From: Bacillota bacterium
GTDB lineage: Bacteria; Bacillota; Clostridia; Acetivibrionales; Acetivibrionaceae
NCBI GenBank assembly: GCA_023398495.1
Contig: JAEWSG010000117.1
Span: 1 to 64,000 of the forward strand
Direction of reading: 5' to 3'
Length of the DNA stretch: 64,000 nt
Below are positions 16,708 to 24,543 of this stretch, piece by piece; positions within the stretch are counted from its first letter, which is position 1, and every line of letters starts with the position of its first letter. The translations under genes and the position numbers were made by a program. The notes below the pieces were generated by a model that saw nothing but the letters and a program-made list of their open reading frames with translations, was not told where the DNA came from and ran no database searches.

Positions 16708-17382
16708 TTAATCATAAATGCTGCCGAATTCTTTAATGGGCCTAATCCTGAATGCCGCTTTGCCTTTTATTTTATCAATATCAACAAAACCAATCTGCCT
16801 GCTATCTCTACTATTTTCTCTATTATCACCCATAACAAAAACTTTATTCTCAGGAACAAAGCAAGGTAGTTCTATATTCTGTTCTCTTGTAATACCTTTA
16901 GCATAGGTTTCTTCCTGAAGAATATCGTTCACATATACTTTATCATCAATTATATCTATCTTATCACCAGCTACTGCTACAACTCTTTTAATATAATCAA
17001 CTTCGTTCTTAGATGGAAATAAAGATGCTAAAGCAGGTACATTATTTATTACAGGAAAATAGTCAAAATTCCCTTTAACCACTTCAAATACTACAATATC
17101 ACCTTTTTTGGGTGTATCAATAACATATCCGATTTTATTGACAAATAAAACCTGATGATTGTACAGAGTATTTTCCATGGATTGTCCCTGTACTATAACC
17201 CATTCAAAAACATATGCTCTGAGCACAAGAGCAATAAATACCGAGACTATAATTACCATAATCCACTTGAGTAACTCTTTAAAATAATTGGGCTTTTCAT
17301 TTTCATAGTTAACAGCAAATTTTTCTTCAAGTCCATTATCATGAATGTCATCTTGATTATCTGGTTTTTTATTAAACACCAT
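16708..17382 (-). CDS. lepB: Signal peptidase I
   Basis: The 224-residue type I signal peptidase has one N-terminal transmembrane segment (about residues 36-58, WIMVIIVSVFIALVLRAYVF). The catalytic Ser is in VQGQSMENTL (box B), the catalytic Lys in YIKRVVAVAGDKI (box D), and box E is GDNRENSRDSR. It removes signal peptides on the outer membrane face and would serve secreted proteins such as the cellulase and the protease in this window. It lies between rplS and rbgA, as in many clostridia, and is separated from rplS by a terminator, so partial independent expression is likely. Confidence 0.94.
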   Translation of the reverse strand: MVFNKKPDNQDDIHDNGLEEKFAVNYENEKPNYFKELLKWIMVIIVSVFIALVLRAYVFEWVIVQGQSMENTLYNHQVLFVNKIGYVIDTPKKGDIVVFEVVKGNFDYFPVINNVPALASLFPSKNEVDYIKRVVAVAGDKIDIIDDKVYVNDILQEETYAKGITREQNIELPCFVPENKVFVMGDNRENSRDSRQIGFVDIDKIKGKAAFRIRPIKEFGSIYD

Positions 17383-17608
17383 AATTACAACCCTATTCTC
17401 TTTATAATATTATTGTCAAATATATTATGCGGTAATATAATTATTCCTCACAAAATTTGTCATTGTTACAGAATAGTATTTTCCCCAAACTATTACACTA
17501 AAAGTCATATATATGAAAACTCTGAAACCTATTCCTATAAACTTTATTATAACATTTTATTACTTATTATAAAAGCTTTTTTGTATCCTTCAATCTGATT
17601 GGTATAAT

Positions 17609-17632
17609 AAAAGGGACCTAAGGTCCCTTTTA
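17609..17632 (-). terminator. Terminator or attenuator after rplS
   Basis: AAAAGGGACC (17609-17618) and GGTCCCTTTT (17622-17632) form a strong hairpin, followed on the minus strand by TTTTATTATACC. It separates rplS from lepB. Confidence 0.85.
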
Positions 17633-17645
17633 TTTGTATTAGATA

Positions 17646-17993
17646 TTAACCTAATCTTGTTTTTACTTTTGCAGCCTTTCCTACTCTGTCTCTCAAGTAG
17701 TAAAGTTTTGCCCTTCTGACTTTACCTCTTCTCACTGTATCAACGTGATCCACGTTTGGTGAGTGAACCGGGAAGATTCTTTCAACACCTACTCCGTAAG
17801 AAACTCTTCTTACTGTAAAAGTTTCCTTTAGTCCTGCACCTTTTAATCTGATAACAGTTCCTTCGAAAACCTGAATCCTTTCCCTGTTGCCTTCTTTAAT
17901 CTTAACATGTACTTTTACATAGTCACCGATTTCAAGTTTAGGCTTATTTTCTGTTTTCAATTGTTCCTGCTCAATAGCCCTAATTATATCCAT
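17646..17993 (-). CDS. rplS: 50S ribosomal protein L19
   Basis: The 115-residue protein is unmistakable L19: VKVHVKIKEGNRERIQVFEGTVIRLKGAG, ETFTVRRVSYGVGVERIFPVHSP, and GKVRRAKLYYLRDRVGKAAKVK. It sits at the 30S-50S interface. I place the start at ATG 17993 (MDIIRAIEQEQ), with GGAGG 9 nt upstream; an ATG at 18002 is also possible and would add MTN. It heads the leftward block and has a clear SigA promoter and leader. Confidence 0.95.
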   Translation of the reverse strand: MDIIRAIEQEQLKTENKPKLEIGDYVKVHVKIKEGNRERIQVFEGTVIRLKGAGLKETFTVRRVSYGVGVERIFPVHSPNVDHVDTVRRGKVRRAKLYYLRDRVGKAAKVKTRLG

Positions 17994-18002
17994 ATTTGTC
18001 AT

Positions 18003-18060
18003 CCTCCCTCCTGCCTAGACGTTCTTGTTTTCAACAGAGGACCGTCCGTATTTCCACAAG
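18003..18060 (-). promoter_or_regulatory. Possible L19 autoregulatory leader
   Basis: The 5' UTR of rplS includes GTCCTCTGTTGAAAAC and AACAAGAACGTC with GACG/CGTC pairing just ahead of the RBS. L19 leaders (Rfam L19_leader) occur at this position in Firmicutes. Assignment is by position and short pairing only. Confidence 0.45.
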
Positions 18061-18065
18061 TTAGA

Positions 18066-18094
18066 ATTATACCACAGTTATTAAGTGTTGTAAA
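18066..18094 (-). promoter_or_regulatory. SigA promoter of rplS
   Basis: Minus-strand TTTACA (18089-18094) and TATAAT (18066-18071) with exactly 17 bp spacing, about 65 bp before the start codon. Confidence 0.8.
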
Positions 18095-18126
18095 TATTTT
18101 TTTGCTTTTTTCTGCTTATATTCTGC

Positions 18127-18534
18127 TTATATTCCTATGCTTTCTAGCCATTTTAAGGCTTCTTCCTCTGTTCTGAAATATTCATTCTGAAGTTGTTCTG
18201 TATTAGATGCATCATGATGCCGTTTAGATTGAACCTTTGCAGATACAACTCCACCAGTTACGAAGGCAAATGCTACACATCCTGCTGCTAAACATCTTTC
18301 ATGTAATTTTGTAAAAGCTTTTCTTGTATCTTCATCTAATACAGGATTAAGTTTATTAATATGAGGCATATATGCCCACTTCCCAGAAAATCCTTTTCTT
18401 TTAGACAGTATATTATCTGTCATTTCAACCACACGTTCATAACTCGCTGTTCCATCTGCTTCTGTTTTAACTACATTCCTACCTGTTATTACCGACACAG
18501 GGCAAGTCCAATTTGATCCAGTGTTGTTTTCCAT
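18127..18534 (-). CDS. Uncharacterised 135-residue protein next to an MCP
   Basis: The product starts MENNTGSNWTCPVSVITGRNVV, is soluble, and ends with an RTEEEALKWLESIGI segment typical of the C terminus of SpoIIAA-like/STAS-fold proteins. The middle (RCLAAGCVAFAFVTGGVVSAKVQSK) forms a probable hydrophobic strand-helix core, consistent with that fold. ATG 18534 has AAGGAGG 8 nt upstream; the in-frame TTG at 18540 is too close to it. It lies between rplS and a methyl-accepting protein on the same strand, with a 67-bp repeat in the gap. Function not recognised. Confidence 0.7.
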   Translation of the reverse strand: MENNTGSNWTCPVSVITGRNVVKTEADGTASYERVVEMTDNILSKRKGFSGKWAYMPHINKLNPVLDEDTRKAFTKLHERCLAAGCVAFAFVTGGVVSAKVQSKRHHDASNTEQLQNEYFRTEEEALKWLESIGI

Positions 18535-18619
18535 TTGCAAATCCTCCTTTTTTGCTTATTATATTTGTATACAAGAGAAACAGTATCTCTTATGATTACA
18601 CATAAAGTATTTAATCCGC

Positions 18620-18685
18620 AAAAAACATAGGATGTGTATTTTGCATAATTCATTTCTAGAAATAAATTATGTTCAAAAGCACTAG
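18620..18685. repeat. Intergenic palindromic repeat family 3, copy a
   Basis: AACATAGGATGTGTATTTTG, then CATAATTCATTTCTAGAAATAAATTATG across one long imperfect hairpin (GTGC-like to GCACTAG end). A near-identical copy is at 33444-33508 and a divergent one at 56834-56889. Its end reaches into the last codons of the MCP gene at 18682. Confidence 0.85.
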
Positions 18686-19794
18686 TTTTCAATATTTTTA
18701 TCACCAATTAAATCTGTAAAACTATAGGATATCTCAGTAACTTCTTGATCTATTTTTCCAATTCTATCCACTCCCTCAGCTGAAACTCTAGATATATTGT
18801 CTATATTGTTCAAAACAACATCTACTGTTTTTAGCAATTCATGTGAAATGGAATCGAACTCGGTAACTATATTATTCATAAACGAAGCATCCTTATTGTA
18901 TTGATCTGCAACATGCAGCATTGACATATAATCATTATTTACATCTCTGGACATAAATTCAAGGAGCTTATTGGAACTATCGGATAGGTTCTTTACTGCC
19001 TGTTTTACTTGATCTGTAATATATTTTATTTTAGTTATAATACTCTTTGATTGTTCTGAAAGTTTTCTGACTTGATCGGCAATTACCGAAAAACCCCTAC
19101 CTGATTCACCAGCTCTTGCTGCCTCAATAGCAGCATTTAATGCAAGTAAATTCGTCTGAGAAGCAATACTAATTATTGATTCGGACAATATGCTTATCTC
19201 TTCAACTACATTAGATTCTTCAATAGCTTTGTAAAGTTCCAATTTTGTTTCCTCAAAAACAAGTTGGGTCTTTTTTTGAGAATCTGAAACTTTTTCCTTC
19301 ATGCTCTGTGCTCTCGAACTTATATCTACAACTGTTGATACCCCTATAGAAGTGTTTATTTTTTCAATCTTTGAACTAAGTTCAGGTATACTTTCTAATG
19401 GACTAGAAGTATTTAAATCATCAATGTTAATATTTTCTTCATTAACTGTATTTTTAAAATGTATTTTTATATTCTCTATAGCTATTGCCAGTACCCCAAT
19501 TTCGTCTTTTCTAAGCCTTAAATCTATAGACATATCTTGTAATGTATTACCTTTATCTATTAAGTCTATATGTTCAATTAATTCTTTCAAAGGTTTTACT
19601 AAGGATTTAGCAATTTGTACTGAAAAAAAGTAGTTTAGCACTGCAGATAATATTGTTATGATTATAATCCAAATGAAAGATCCTCCTTGTTTACTAATAT
19701 ACCATGAACTTATTACAGAAATAATTAACAAAAAAATCATTATATATGATAAGAAGCAAATTTTCCTTTTGATTCCTATATTGGTTGACATCAA
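18682..19794 (-). CDS. Methyl-accepting chemotaxis protein without external sensor domain
   Basis: The 370-residue protein has two adjacent hydrophobic spans (about residues 10-32 and 38-62) joined by only about six residues (SKQGGS), so there is no extracellular ligand domain. A HAMP-like segment follows (about 63-115, SLVKPLKELIEHIDLIDKG), then a cytoplasmic signalling domain whose hairpin tip is SIASQTNLLALNAAIEAARAGESGRGFSVIADQVRKLSEQS (about 215-255). It would signal to CheA/CheW or a related kinase, sensing membrane state or an intracellular cue. No che genes are in the window. The last codons overlap a palindromic repeat, so the native C terminus may have been altered by it. Confidence 0.85.
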   Translation of the reverse strand: MMSTNIGIKRKICFLSYIMIFLLIISVISSWYISKQGGSFIWIIIITILSAVLNYFFSVQIAKSLVKPLKELIEHIDLIDKGNTLQDMSIDLRLRKDEIGVLAIAIENIKIHFKNTVNEENINIDDLNTSSPLESIPELSSKIEKINTSIGVSTVVDISSRAQSMKEKVSDSQKKTQLVFEETKLELYKAIEESNVVEEISILSESIISIASQTNLLALNAAIEAARAGESGRGFSVIADQVRKLSEQSKSIITKIKYITDQVKQAVKNLSDSSNKLLEFMSRDVNNDYMSMLHVADQYNKDASFMNNIVTEFDSISHELLKTVDVVLNNIDNISRVSAEGVDRIGKIDQEVTEISYSFTDLIGDKNIEN

Positions 19795-19892
19795 AGTTTC
19801 CTCCTTTGTATAAAAGAGTTTCTATTTTTTACTAATTATTTATCGGCAATTTTATATAAAACATTAGCAAAAATAGCAAATATATATATACA

Positions 19893-20190
19893 AAAGGGAC
19901 AAAGGGACAGGTAACAGGTACCTTGTCCCACTATGTTCATCTTAAGGAAATTATGGTGTTAATTGATATTTATAATGTAGCAGTATCAGTGGATCTAAGA
20001 ACCGGACGCCATAATTTTCTGACGGGCTTTTAAGGTAACAAAAGCCGCTTAGCGGTTTTGTTCTGTCAAATATGCTCTTTGATATCCCTGTCATCCTCGA
20101 CAACTGCCTTATTGTAATTCCCTTCGTTGCCTTATGGCACAAAAAATGGGACATGGTACCTGTCCCTGTCCCTCTGTCCCTTGTCCCATT
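19893..20190 (-). mobile_element. Non-autonomous REP/IS200-like element remnant
   Basis: The ends are imperfect inverted copies of a GGGACA-rich motif: left GGGACAGGTAACAGGTACCT with TTGTCCC, right GGGACATGGTACCTGTCCC with further GTCCC repeats. The inside carries a minus-strand 67-codon ORF resembling the C terminus of a REP-associated tyrosine transposase. A partial copy without ends lies inverted at 45110-45236, and a single end-like motif at 61083-61117. Confidence 0.7.
19951..20154 (-). pseudogene. Fragment of a REP-associated transposase C terminus
   Basis: The 67-residue reading frame contains GITIRQLSRMTGISKSIFDR, a helix-turn-helix of the kind found at the C terminus of clostridial REP-associated tyrosine (Y1) transposases. 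The catalytic HUH and Tyr motifs are missing, so it cannot be active. The downstream residues (LKSPSENYGVRFLDPLILLHYKYQL) are probably out-of-family read-through. It lies wholly inside the GGGACA-bounded element. Confidence 0.5.
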
Positions 20191-20197
20191 AGCAATG

Positions 20198-21007
20198 TTA
20201 ATCTTTTGAAGGAATCAAATTTATAACAACAATTTCCGGGTTATTAAATACCCTTAATGGAAATGAACTATTTCCAAGACCTCTGCTTACAATTAAATTG
20301 ACACCATTTTCTGTGTGGATACCTTTATAATACTTTGGAAAAAAGCCTTGACCGGGTGCATATAATCCACCAATGAAGGGCAAATTGAACTGTCCTCCAT
20401 GTGCATGCCCTGATAATACCAGGTCTATGTTATACTTGTTGTAATACCTTGAAAAGTTTTCAGGAAAATGAGAAAGCAAAACTTTATAACTGTTGCTCTT
20501 TTCAAACTCAATCAGCTTTTTTCTAATATTCTCATAATTACTGACTGTTTCGTCAATTCCGATAATATCAACTATTTCCCCATTAGCTATAATGCATCTG
20601 GTGTCATTTTTCAGAATTTCTATATTCTCGTTATTTAACATTTCAAAAAATACATCTGACTTTCCTGATCTATATTCATGATTTCCGGGAATATAGTATA
20701 CCTGTACCAACTTATTCAATTCACTAAGTGTATTAACACTAACTGTAAAATCTTCACACCTGCTATCGATTAAATCTCCTGTAAAAACTATAATGTCAGG
20801 CTCTTTCTGCTTTATCTCAGCTATTAAGGTTTTGTTGTATTCTCCAAATTGTTTATCGTGCAAATCGGATAAATGTACTATCCTGACAGGGTTAAGAACT
20901 TTCGATGTCTTTATCTCATAAGTTGAGATTTTTATCACATTATTTTGTATAATGCAATTAACAAGAAAACAGATAAACAAAGCTATAATAGCAATTTTCT
21001 TTTTCAT
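20198..21007 (-). CDS. Membrane-anchored calcineurin-like metallophosphoesterase (YkuE/YaeI type)
   Basis: The 269-residue protein has an N-terminal hydrophobic anchor (about residues 3-20) and the five metallophosphoesterase motifs: IVHLSDLHDKQFG, DIIVFTGDLIDSR, YYIPGNHEYR, VLLSHFPENF and LVLSGHAHGGQF. These bind a two-metal centre. The closest known types (YkuE, YaeI) act on phospholipid headgroup or cell-wall phosphoesters at the membrane. It is monocistronic; the transposon remnant starts 8 bp after its stop codon. Confidence 0.88.
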   Translation of the reverse strand: MKKKIAIIALFICFLVNCIIQNNVIKISTYEIKTSKVLNPVRIVHLSDLHDKQFGEYNKTLIAEIKQKEPDIIVFTGDLIDSRCEDFTVSVNTLSELNKLVQVYYIPGNHEYRSGKSDVFFEMLNNENIEILKNDTRCIIANGEIVDIIGIDETVSNYENIRKKLIEFEKSNSYKVLLSHFPENFSRYYNKYNIDLVLSGHAHGGQFNLPFIGGLYAPGQGFFPKYYKGIHTENGVNLIVSRGLGNSSFPLRVFNNPEIVVINLIPSKD

Positions 21008-21129
21008 TTAACCCTACCTGACCCCAAAAATCATTTCAATATAGTATCCACTTACAAAACAAATCTATTAAAAAAGCAAATTACGCTTAGAACAATAGGA
21101 ATCACCATTTAACCCTTTAGTTTTTTTGT

Positions 21130-21639
21130 CTAAATGTTATTTTGTTCTCCCTCATTCAAATCTGCTTGTAACTGTGATTGCTCATAAATCTGTTTTTTAA
21201 TTTCTTTGAGGTTTTTAGTCTCTCTAAATCCCTTAAATATGAAAAACAAAGCAAATATGTGAAAACCAATAGAAAAGAAATCCGGTCCGATAAAAAATAT
21301 CAGCCCGTCAAGTGCGTATAATATCATTCCTGTTAAAAAAGCCCACCTATGTTTCTTGTTTGATAGTATTCCAAACACAACAAAAATACATGAAATAAAC
21401 ACATTAAGTAGAAGTCCAACAATCTTAATAACATTTGAGTTGTAATTTTCTGATAATACAAATGCATAACCATCTATAACCTGTGTTATTCCAAGACCAA
21501 TTATAAAATTCATCTTACCGCCAAACAAAACTATAAGGCTATTTACAATAGATAAAACTGCTATCCAGTAAAACCAACCTGCCCCATCCCTTATTATCTT
21601 TTCTTTTGCCTGTTTTTGATACATTAAATCCTCATTCAT
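21130..21639 (-). CDS. Uncharacterised integral membrane protein
   Basis: The 169-residue protein has a soluble N-terminal stretch of about 20 residues, four hydrophobic helices (about residues 24-42, 66-88, 98-114 and 118-138), and a charged C-terminal tail (KNLKEIKKQIYEQSQLQADLNEGEQ). The GYxF and YALDGLIFFIGPDFFSIGFHIFALFFIFKG segments suggest a small conserved clostridial membrane family, but I do not recognise a function. ATG 21639 with GGAGGG 5-6 nt upstream. It runs in the same direction as the metallophosphoesterase 122 bp away. Confidence 0.7.
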   Translation of the reverse strand: MNEDLMYQKQAKEKIIRDGAGWFYWIAVLSIVNSLIVLFGGKMNFIIGLGITQVIDGYAFVLSENYNSNVIKIVGLLLNVFISCIFVVFGILSNKKHRWAFLTGMILYALDGLIFFIGPDFFSIGFHIFALFFIFKGFRETKNLKEIKKQIYEQSQLQADLNEGEQNNI

Positions 21640-21820
21640 ATAAACCCTCCAATTAGATTAATTAAAACCAGAAAATAACACAAGCTGATGTATGACAATA
21701 ATTTACCTTACTTCTAATATATCATAAAAAAGCAAAAAATAAAATATTTAAAAAAAATTAGTTTAATGATAAGCAGTAATATAAGCTATCATAAAACCAT
21801 ACAAATACAACTAAAAAGCC

Positions 21821-21849
21821 TTATGCTTCTGATGTTAATGTGATATAAT
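21821..21849 (+). promoter_or_regulatory. Extended -10 promoter of the HTH-cupin/synthetase operon
   Basis: TGATATAAT (21841-21849) is an extended -10 motif; the best -35 candidate 17 bp upstream (TTATGC) is poor. It is about 58 bp before the start codon at 21908. Confidence 0.5.
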
Positions 21850-21907
21850 TCAATATGAATAGACTTTAGCAGTATTCTCCATACTTAGAAGAAAGGATTG
21901 TGTTTCT

Positions 21908-22456
21908 ATGAATGAAAAGGTAAGAGATATTGCAGCTAGAATTAAAGGTTTAAGGTTACTTTCAGGCATGTCTTCTATGGAAGTATCTCAAAAATTGGGC
22001 TTATCATTTGAAGAGTATCAAAAATATGAAAATGGTGAAGATGATATTCCAATCAGTATATTATATGAAATTGCAGACTTCTACACAGTAGATTTGACTG
22101 AGGTTCTCACCGGAGTTTCTCCCAAACTTCACGATATATGTTATCTGAAAAAGGGAGAAGGACTGAAAGTAGAGAGGTATGACCAGTACGATTTTCAGAG
22201 TTTGGCATACAAGTATGCCAATAGAAAAATTGAGCCTCTGCTTGTTACCTTAGAAGCTGATAAGGATCCCGAGTTGGTTTCCCACAAGGGTCAAGAATTT
22301 AATTACTGTCTTGAAGGCAAGATGAAAGTAATTATCGGGACCAAAGAGTACATTTTATTGCCGGGAGATACCCTGTATTTTAATTCCATGATACCGCATA
22401 AAATGCTTTCAATGGAAAACAAACCGGCAAAATTTATTACTGTTATACTTTTATAA
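21908..22456 (+). CDS. XRE-family regulator with C-terminal cupin domain
   Basis: The 182-residue protein has an N-terminal HTH_3 domain (about residues 8-63, RIKGLRLLSGMSSMEVSQKLGLSFEEYQKYENGEDDIP) and a C-terminal cupin (about 105-180, SHKGQEFNYCLEGKMKVIIGTKEYILLPGDTLYFNSMIPHKM). This is the MerR/Puu-type layout in which the cupin binds a small ligand. It lies 13 bp ahead of an acyl-CoA synthetase on the same strand, so it probably controls, or responds to the product of, that gene. Ligand unknown. Confidence 0.88.
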   Translation: MNEKVRDIAARIKGLRLLSGMSSMEVSQKLGLSFEEYQKYENGEDDIPISILYEIADFYTVDLTEVLTGVSPKLHDICYLKKGEGLKVERYDQYDFQSLAYKYANRKIEPLLVTLEADKDPELVSHKGQEFNYCLEGKMKVIIGTKEYILLPGDTLYFNSMIPHKMLSMENKPAKFITVILL

Positions 22457-22469
22457 AGGGTGTGAAAAA

Positions 22470-24140
22470 ATGAATTTGGCTTATCGGTATATTACTAAAT
22501 CCGATTTTGTGTCTTATGAAGATTTCTGCGAAAATTATAAAATTATTGTACCTGATAATTTCAATTTTGCTTACGATATAGTAGACGAATATGCACGAAT
22601 TGAACCATCTAGACCAGCACTTGTGTGGTGTGATGATAATGGAAATGAACGTAAGTTTACGTTTTCTGAAATAAAAAAATGGTCTGACAAAACTGCCAAC
22701 ATGCTAAGCAATGCCGGTATCCGTAAGGGTGACCGTGTGATGCTGATTCTTAGAAGGCGGTATGAAATCTATTTTGTGTTGCTTGCTCTTGCAAAAATCG
22801 GTGCAACATATATCCCGTCTACCCACCAATTGACTGAAAAAGACATTTCTTACAGGTGTAATGCTGCTTCAATCAAGGCTGTTATTGCATTTAATATGCC
22901 TGAAATAATCCATCAGGTAGAAGCAGCAAGAGAGAAATCTCCCTCTGTTGAAAAGCTGTTCCTTGTTGGTGGTCAACATGAGGGCTGGACGGATTTTGAC
23001 AAAGGCGTAGAACTTTCATCTGAGGAATGGACAAGACCTTCAGGTAGTGAAGCTTCCACCAATGATGATCCTATGATTATTTACTTTACTTCTGGAACTA
23101 CCAGCATGCCAAAGATGGCAGTTCATAGTTTTACTTATCCTCTCGGCCATATTGTAACGGCAAAGTACTGGCAGCGTGTAGTTGACGGTGGACTACACCT
23201 TACAGTTTCCGATTCTGGATGGGCCAAATTCGGATGGGGAAAAATATACGGACAATGGATTTGTGGAGCTGTACATTTTGTGTATGATATGGACAAGTTT
23301 GAACCCGAAAAACTTCTTGAAAAAATTGAAAAGTACGGAATTTCTACTTTTTGTGCACCGCCTACAATATATAGATTTATGCTTCAGCATGATTTTGATA
23401 AATACGACCTTTCCTCCCTTGTTCATTGCTCTACTGCAGGTGAACCACTTAACCCGGAAGTGTTTAAAAAATTCCAAAACAAGACCGGACTTAGCATCCT
23501 TAATGGATTTGGCCAGACAGAAACTACAGTGCTGGTTGCAAACTTTGAATGGCTGGATGTTTATCCCGGAGCAATGGGGAAACCAAATCCTGCATTTAAG
23601 ATTGATGTAGTGGACGAAAATGACTGTTCATGTTCTGCCGGAGTAGAAGGCGAACTGGTTATAAGAGATGCCGATTCAAACAAACCAGCAGGACTTTTTT
23701 GCGGGTACTACAAAGATACTGAAGCAACAAACAAGGTTTGGTATAATGACATCTACCATACAGGTGATATGGTATACCGGGATGAGCATGGATTTCTTTG
23801 GTTTGTCGGTCGAAATGATGATGTTATCAAAGCTTCCGGATACAGAATCAGTCCTTTTGAGGTAGAAAGTGCACTTATTGAGCATCCGGCAGTTGTTGAG
23901 TGTGCAGTAACCGGAGCTCCCGACGAGGTACGTGGAACGGTTATCAAAGCTACCGTTGTTCTTGCAAAAGGTTATACAGCATCCGATACACTTAAAAAAG
24001 AGATTCAGGATTATGTTAAACAAGTAACTGCCCCATATAAGTATCCGAGGATTCTTGAATTTGTAAATGAGCTTCCAAAGACCATAAGTGGAAAAATCAA
24101 ACGTGCACAGATTCGAAGAGAAGATGCACAAAAGGGATAA
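22470..24140 (+). CDS. AMP-forming acyl-CoA synthetase (acetyl-/medium-chain type)
   Basis: The 556-residue adenylate-forming enzyme contains the P-loop-like core motif IIYFTSGTTSMPKMAVHS (about residues 205-222), the NGFGQTETT motif, the YHTGDMVYRDEHGFLWFVGRNDDVIKASGYRI hinge, and the catalytic lysine in ELPKTISGKIKRAQIR near the C terminus. It activates a carboxylic acid with ATP to the acyl-AMP and then CoA thioester. The aromatic-rich pocket and length fit the medium-chain/butyryl or benzoate-type synthetases found in clostridia, but the acyl chain cannot be fixed from sequence. Co-transcribed with the HTH-cupin regulator. Confidence 0.88.
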   Translation: MNLAYRYITKSDFVSYEDFCENYKIIVPDNFNFAYDIVDEYARIEPSRPALVWCDDNGNERKFTFSEIKKWSDKTANMLSNAGIRKGDRVMLILRRRYEIYFVLLALAKIGATYIPSTHQLTEKDISYRCNAASIKAVIAFNMPEIIHQVEAAREKSPSVEKLFLVGGQHEGWTDFDKGVELSSEEWTRPSGSEASTNDDPMIIYFTSGTTSMPKMAVHSFTYPLGHIVTAKYWQRVVDGGLHLTVSDSGWAKFGWGKIYGQWICGAVHFVYDMDKFEPEKLLEKIEKYGISTFCAPPTIYRFMLQHDFDKYDLSSLVHCSTAGEPLNPEVFKKFQNKTGLSILNGFGQTETTVLVANFEWLDVYPGAMGKPNPAFKIDVVDENDCSCSAGVEGELVIRDADSNKPAGLFCGYYKDTEATNKVWYNDIYHTGDMVYRDEHGFLWFVGRNDDVIKASGYRISPFEVESALIEHPAVVECAVTGAPDEVRGTVIKATVVLAKGYTASDTLKKEIQDYVKQVTAPYKYPRILEFVNELPKTISGKIKRAQIRREDAQKG

Positions 24141-24159
24141 CTAAAGGGTAATTCTGTTA

Positions 24160-24202
24160 GTGGAAGTTATATTCTCATTGTTGCAAAAAACAAAACTTCC
24201 AC
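24160..24202 (+). terminator. Weak terminator hairpin of the synthetase operon
   Basis: GTGGAAGTT (24160-24168) pairs with AACTTCCAC (24194-24202); the following TCCCTTCC is only moderately T-rich. The remaining stretch to 24490 holds no ORF or clear element. Confidence 0.45.
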
Positions 24203-24496
24203 TCCCTTCCTATAGATGAAAAAACATTTGAACCTTTGGGAAATTCAGAATCATGACCCACCTAATACTTTCAAGATACCACAACAATTTGAGCATTTTA
24301 TATTGACCAATTCATTGTTAATTGTAAATAATGAAAAAAGTAATGATAATATCGGCAAAAATTAATTATTCATACTCTATACTAACCACATAGTTTTTGG
24401 ATAAAATTTCACATTCAAGTAAAAATACTCTGCATAATATTTTTCGGCTTAAAGCCACTTATTATCTTATTATTAATACACAGAAGAAAACTCGAA

Positions 24497-24530
24497 AAAG
24501 GGCACTGCGCAATAAATACGCAGGCCCTTT
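24497..24530 (-). terminator. Terminator of the SLH surface-protein gene
   Basis: AAAGGGCACTGCG (24498-24510) pairs with CGCAGGCCCTTT (24520-24530) with one bulge; on the minus strand TTTTTC follows. Confidence 0.75.
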
Positions 24531-24543
24531 CATATTTAAAATC

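Noticed and set aside
23182..24131. ORFs on both strands inside the acyl-CoA synthetase
   Set aside because: Frames of a well-conserved gene; composition and lack of ribosome-binding sites mark them as shadows.
24203..24490. Partial family 2 repeat suggested by TATAGATGAAAAAACATTTG at 24211
   Set aside because: Only about 15 bases match and the partner arm is absent.
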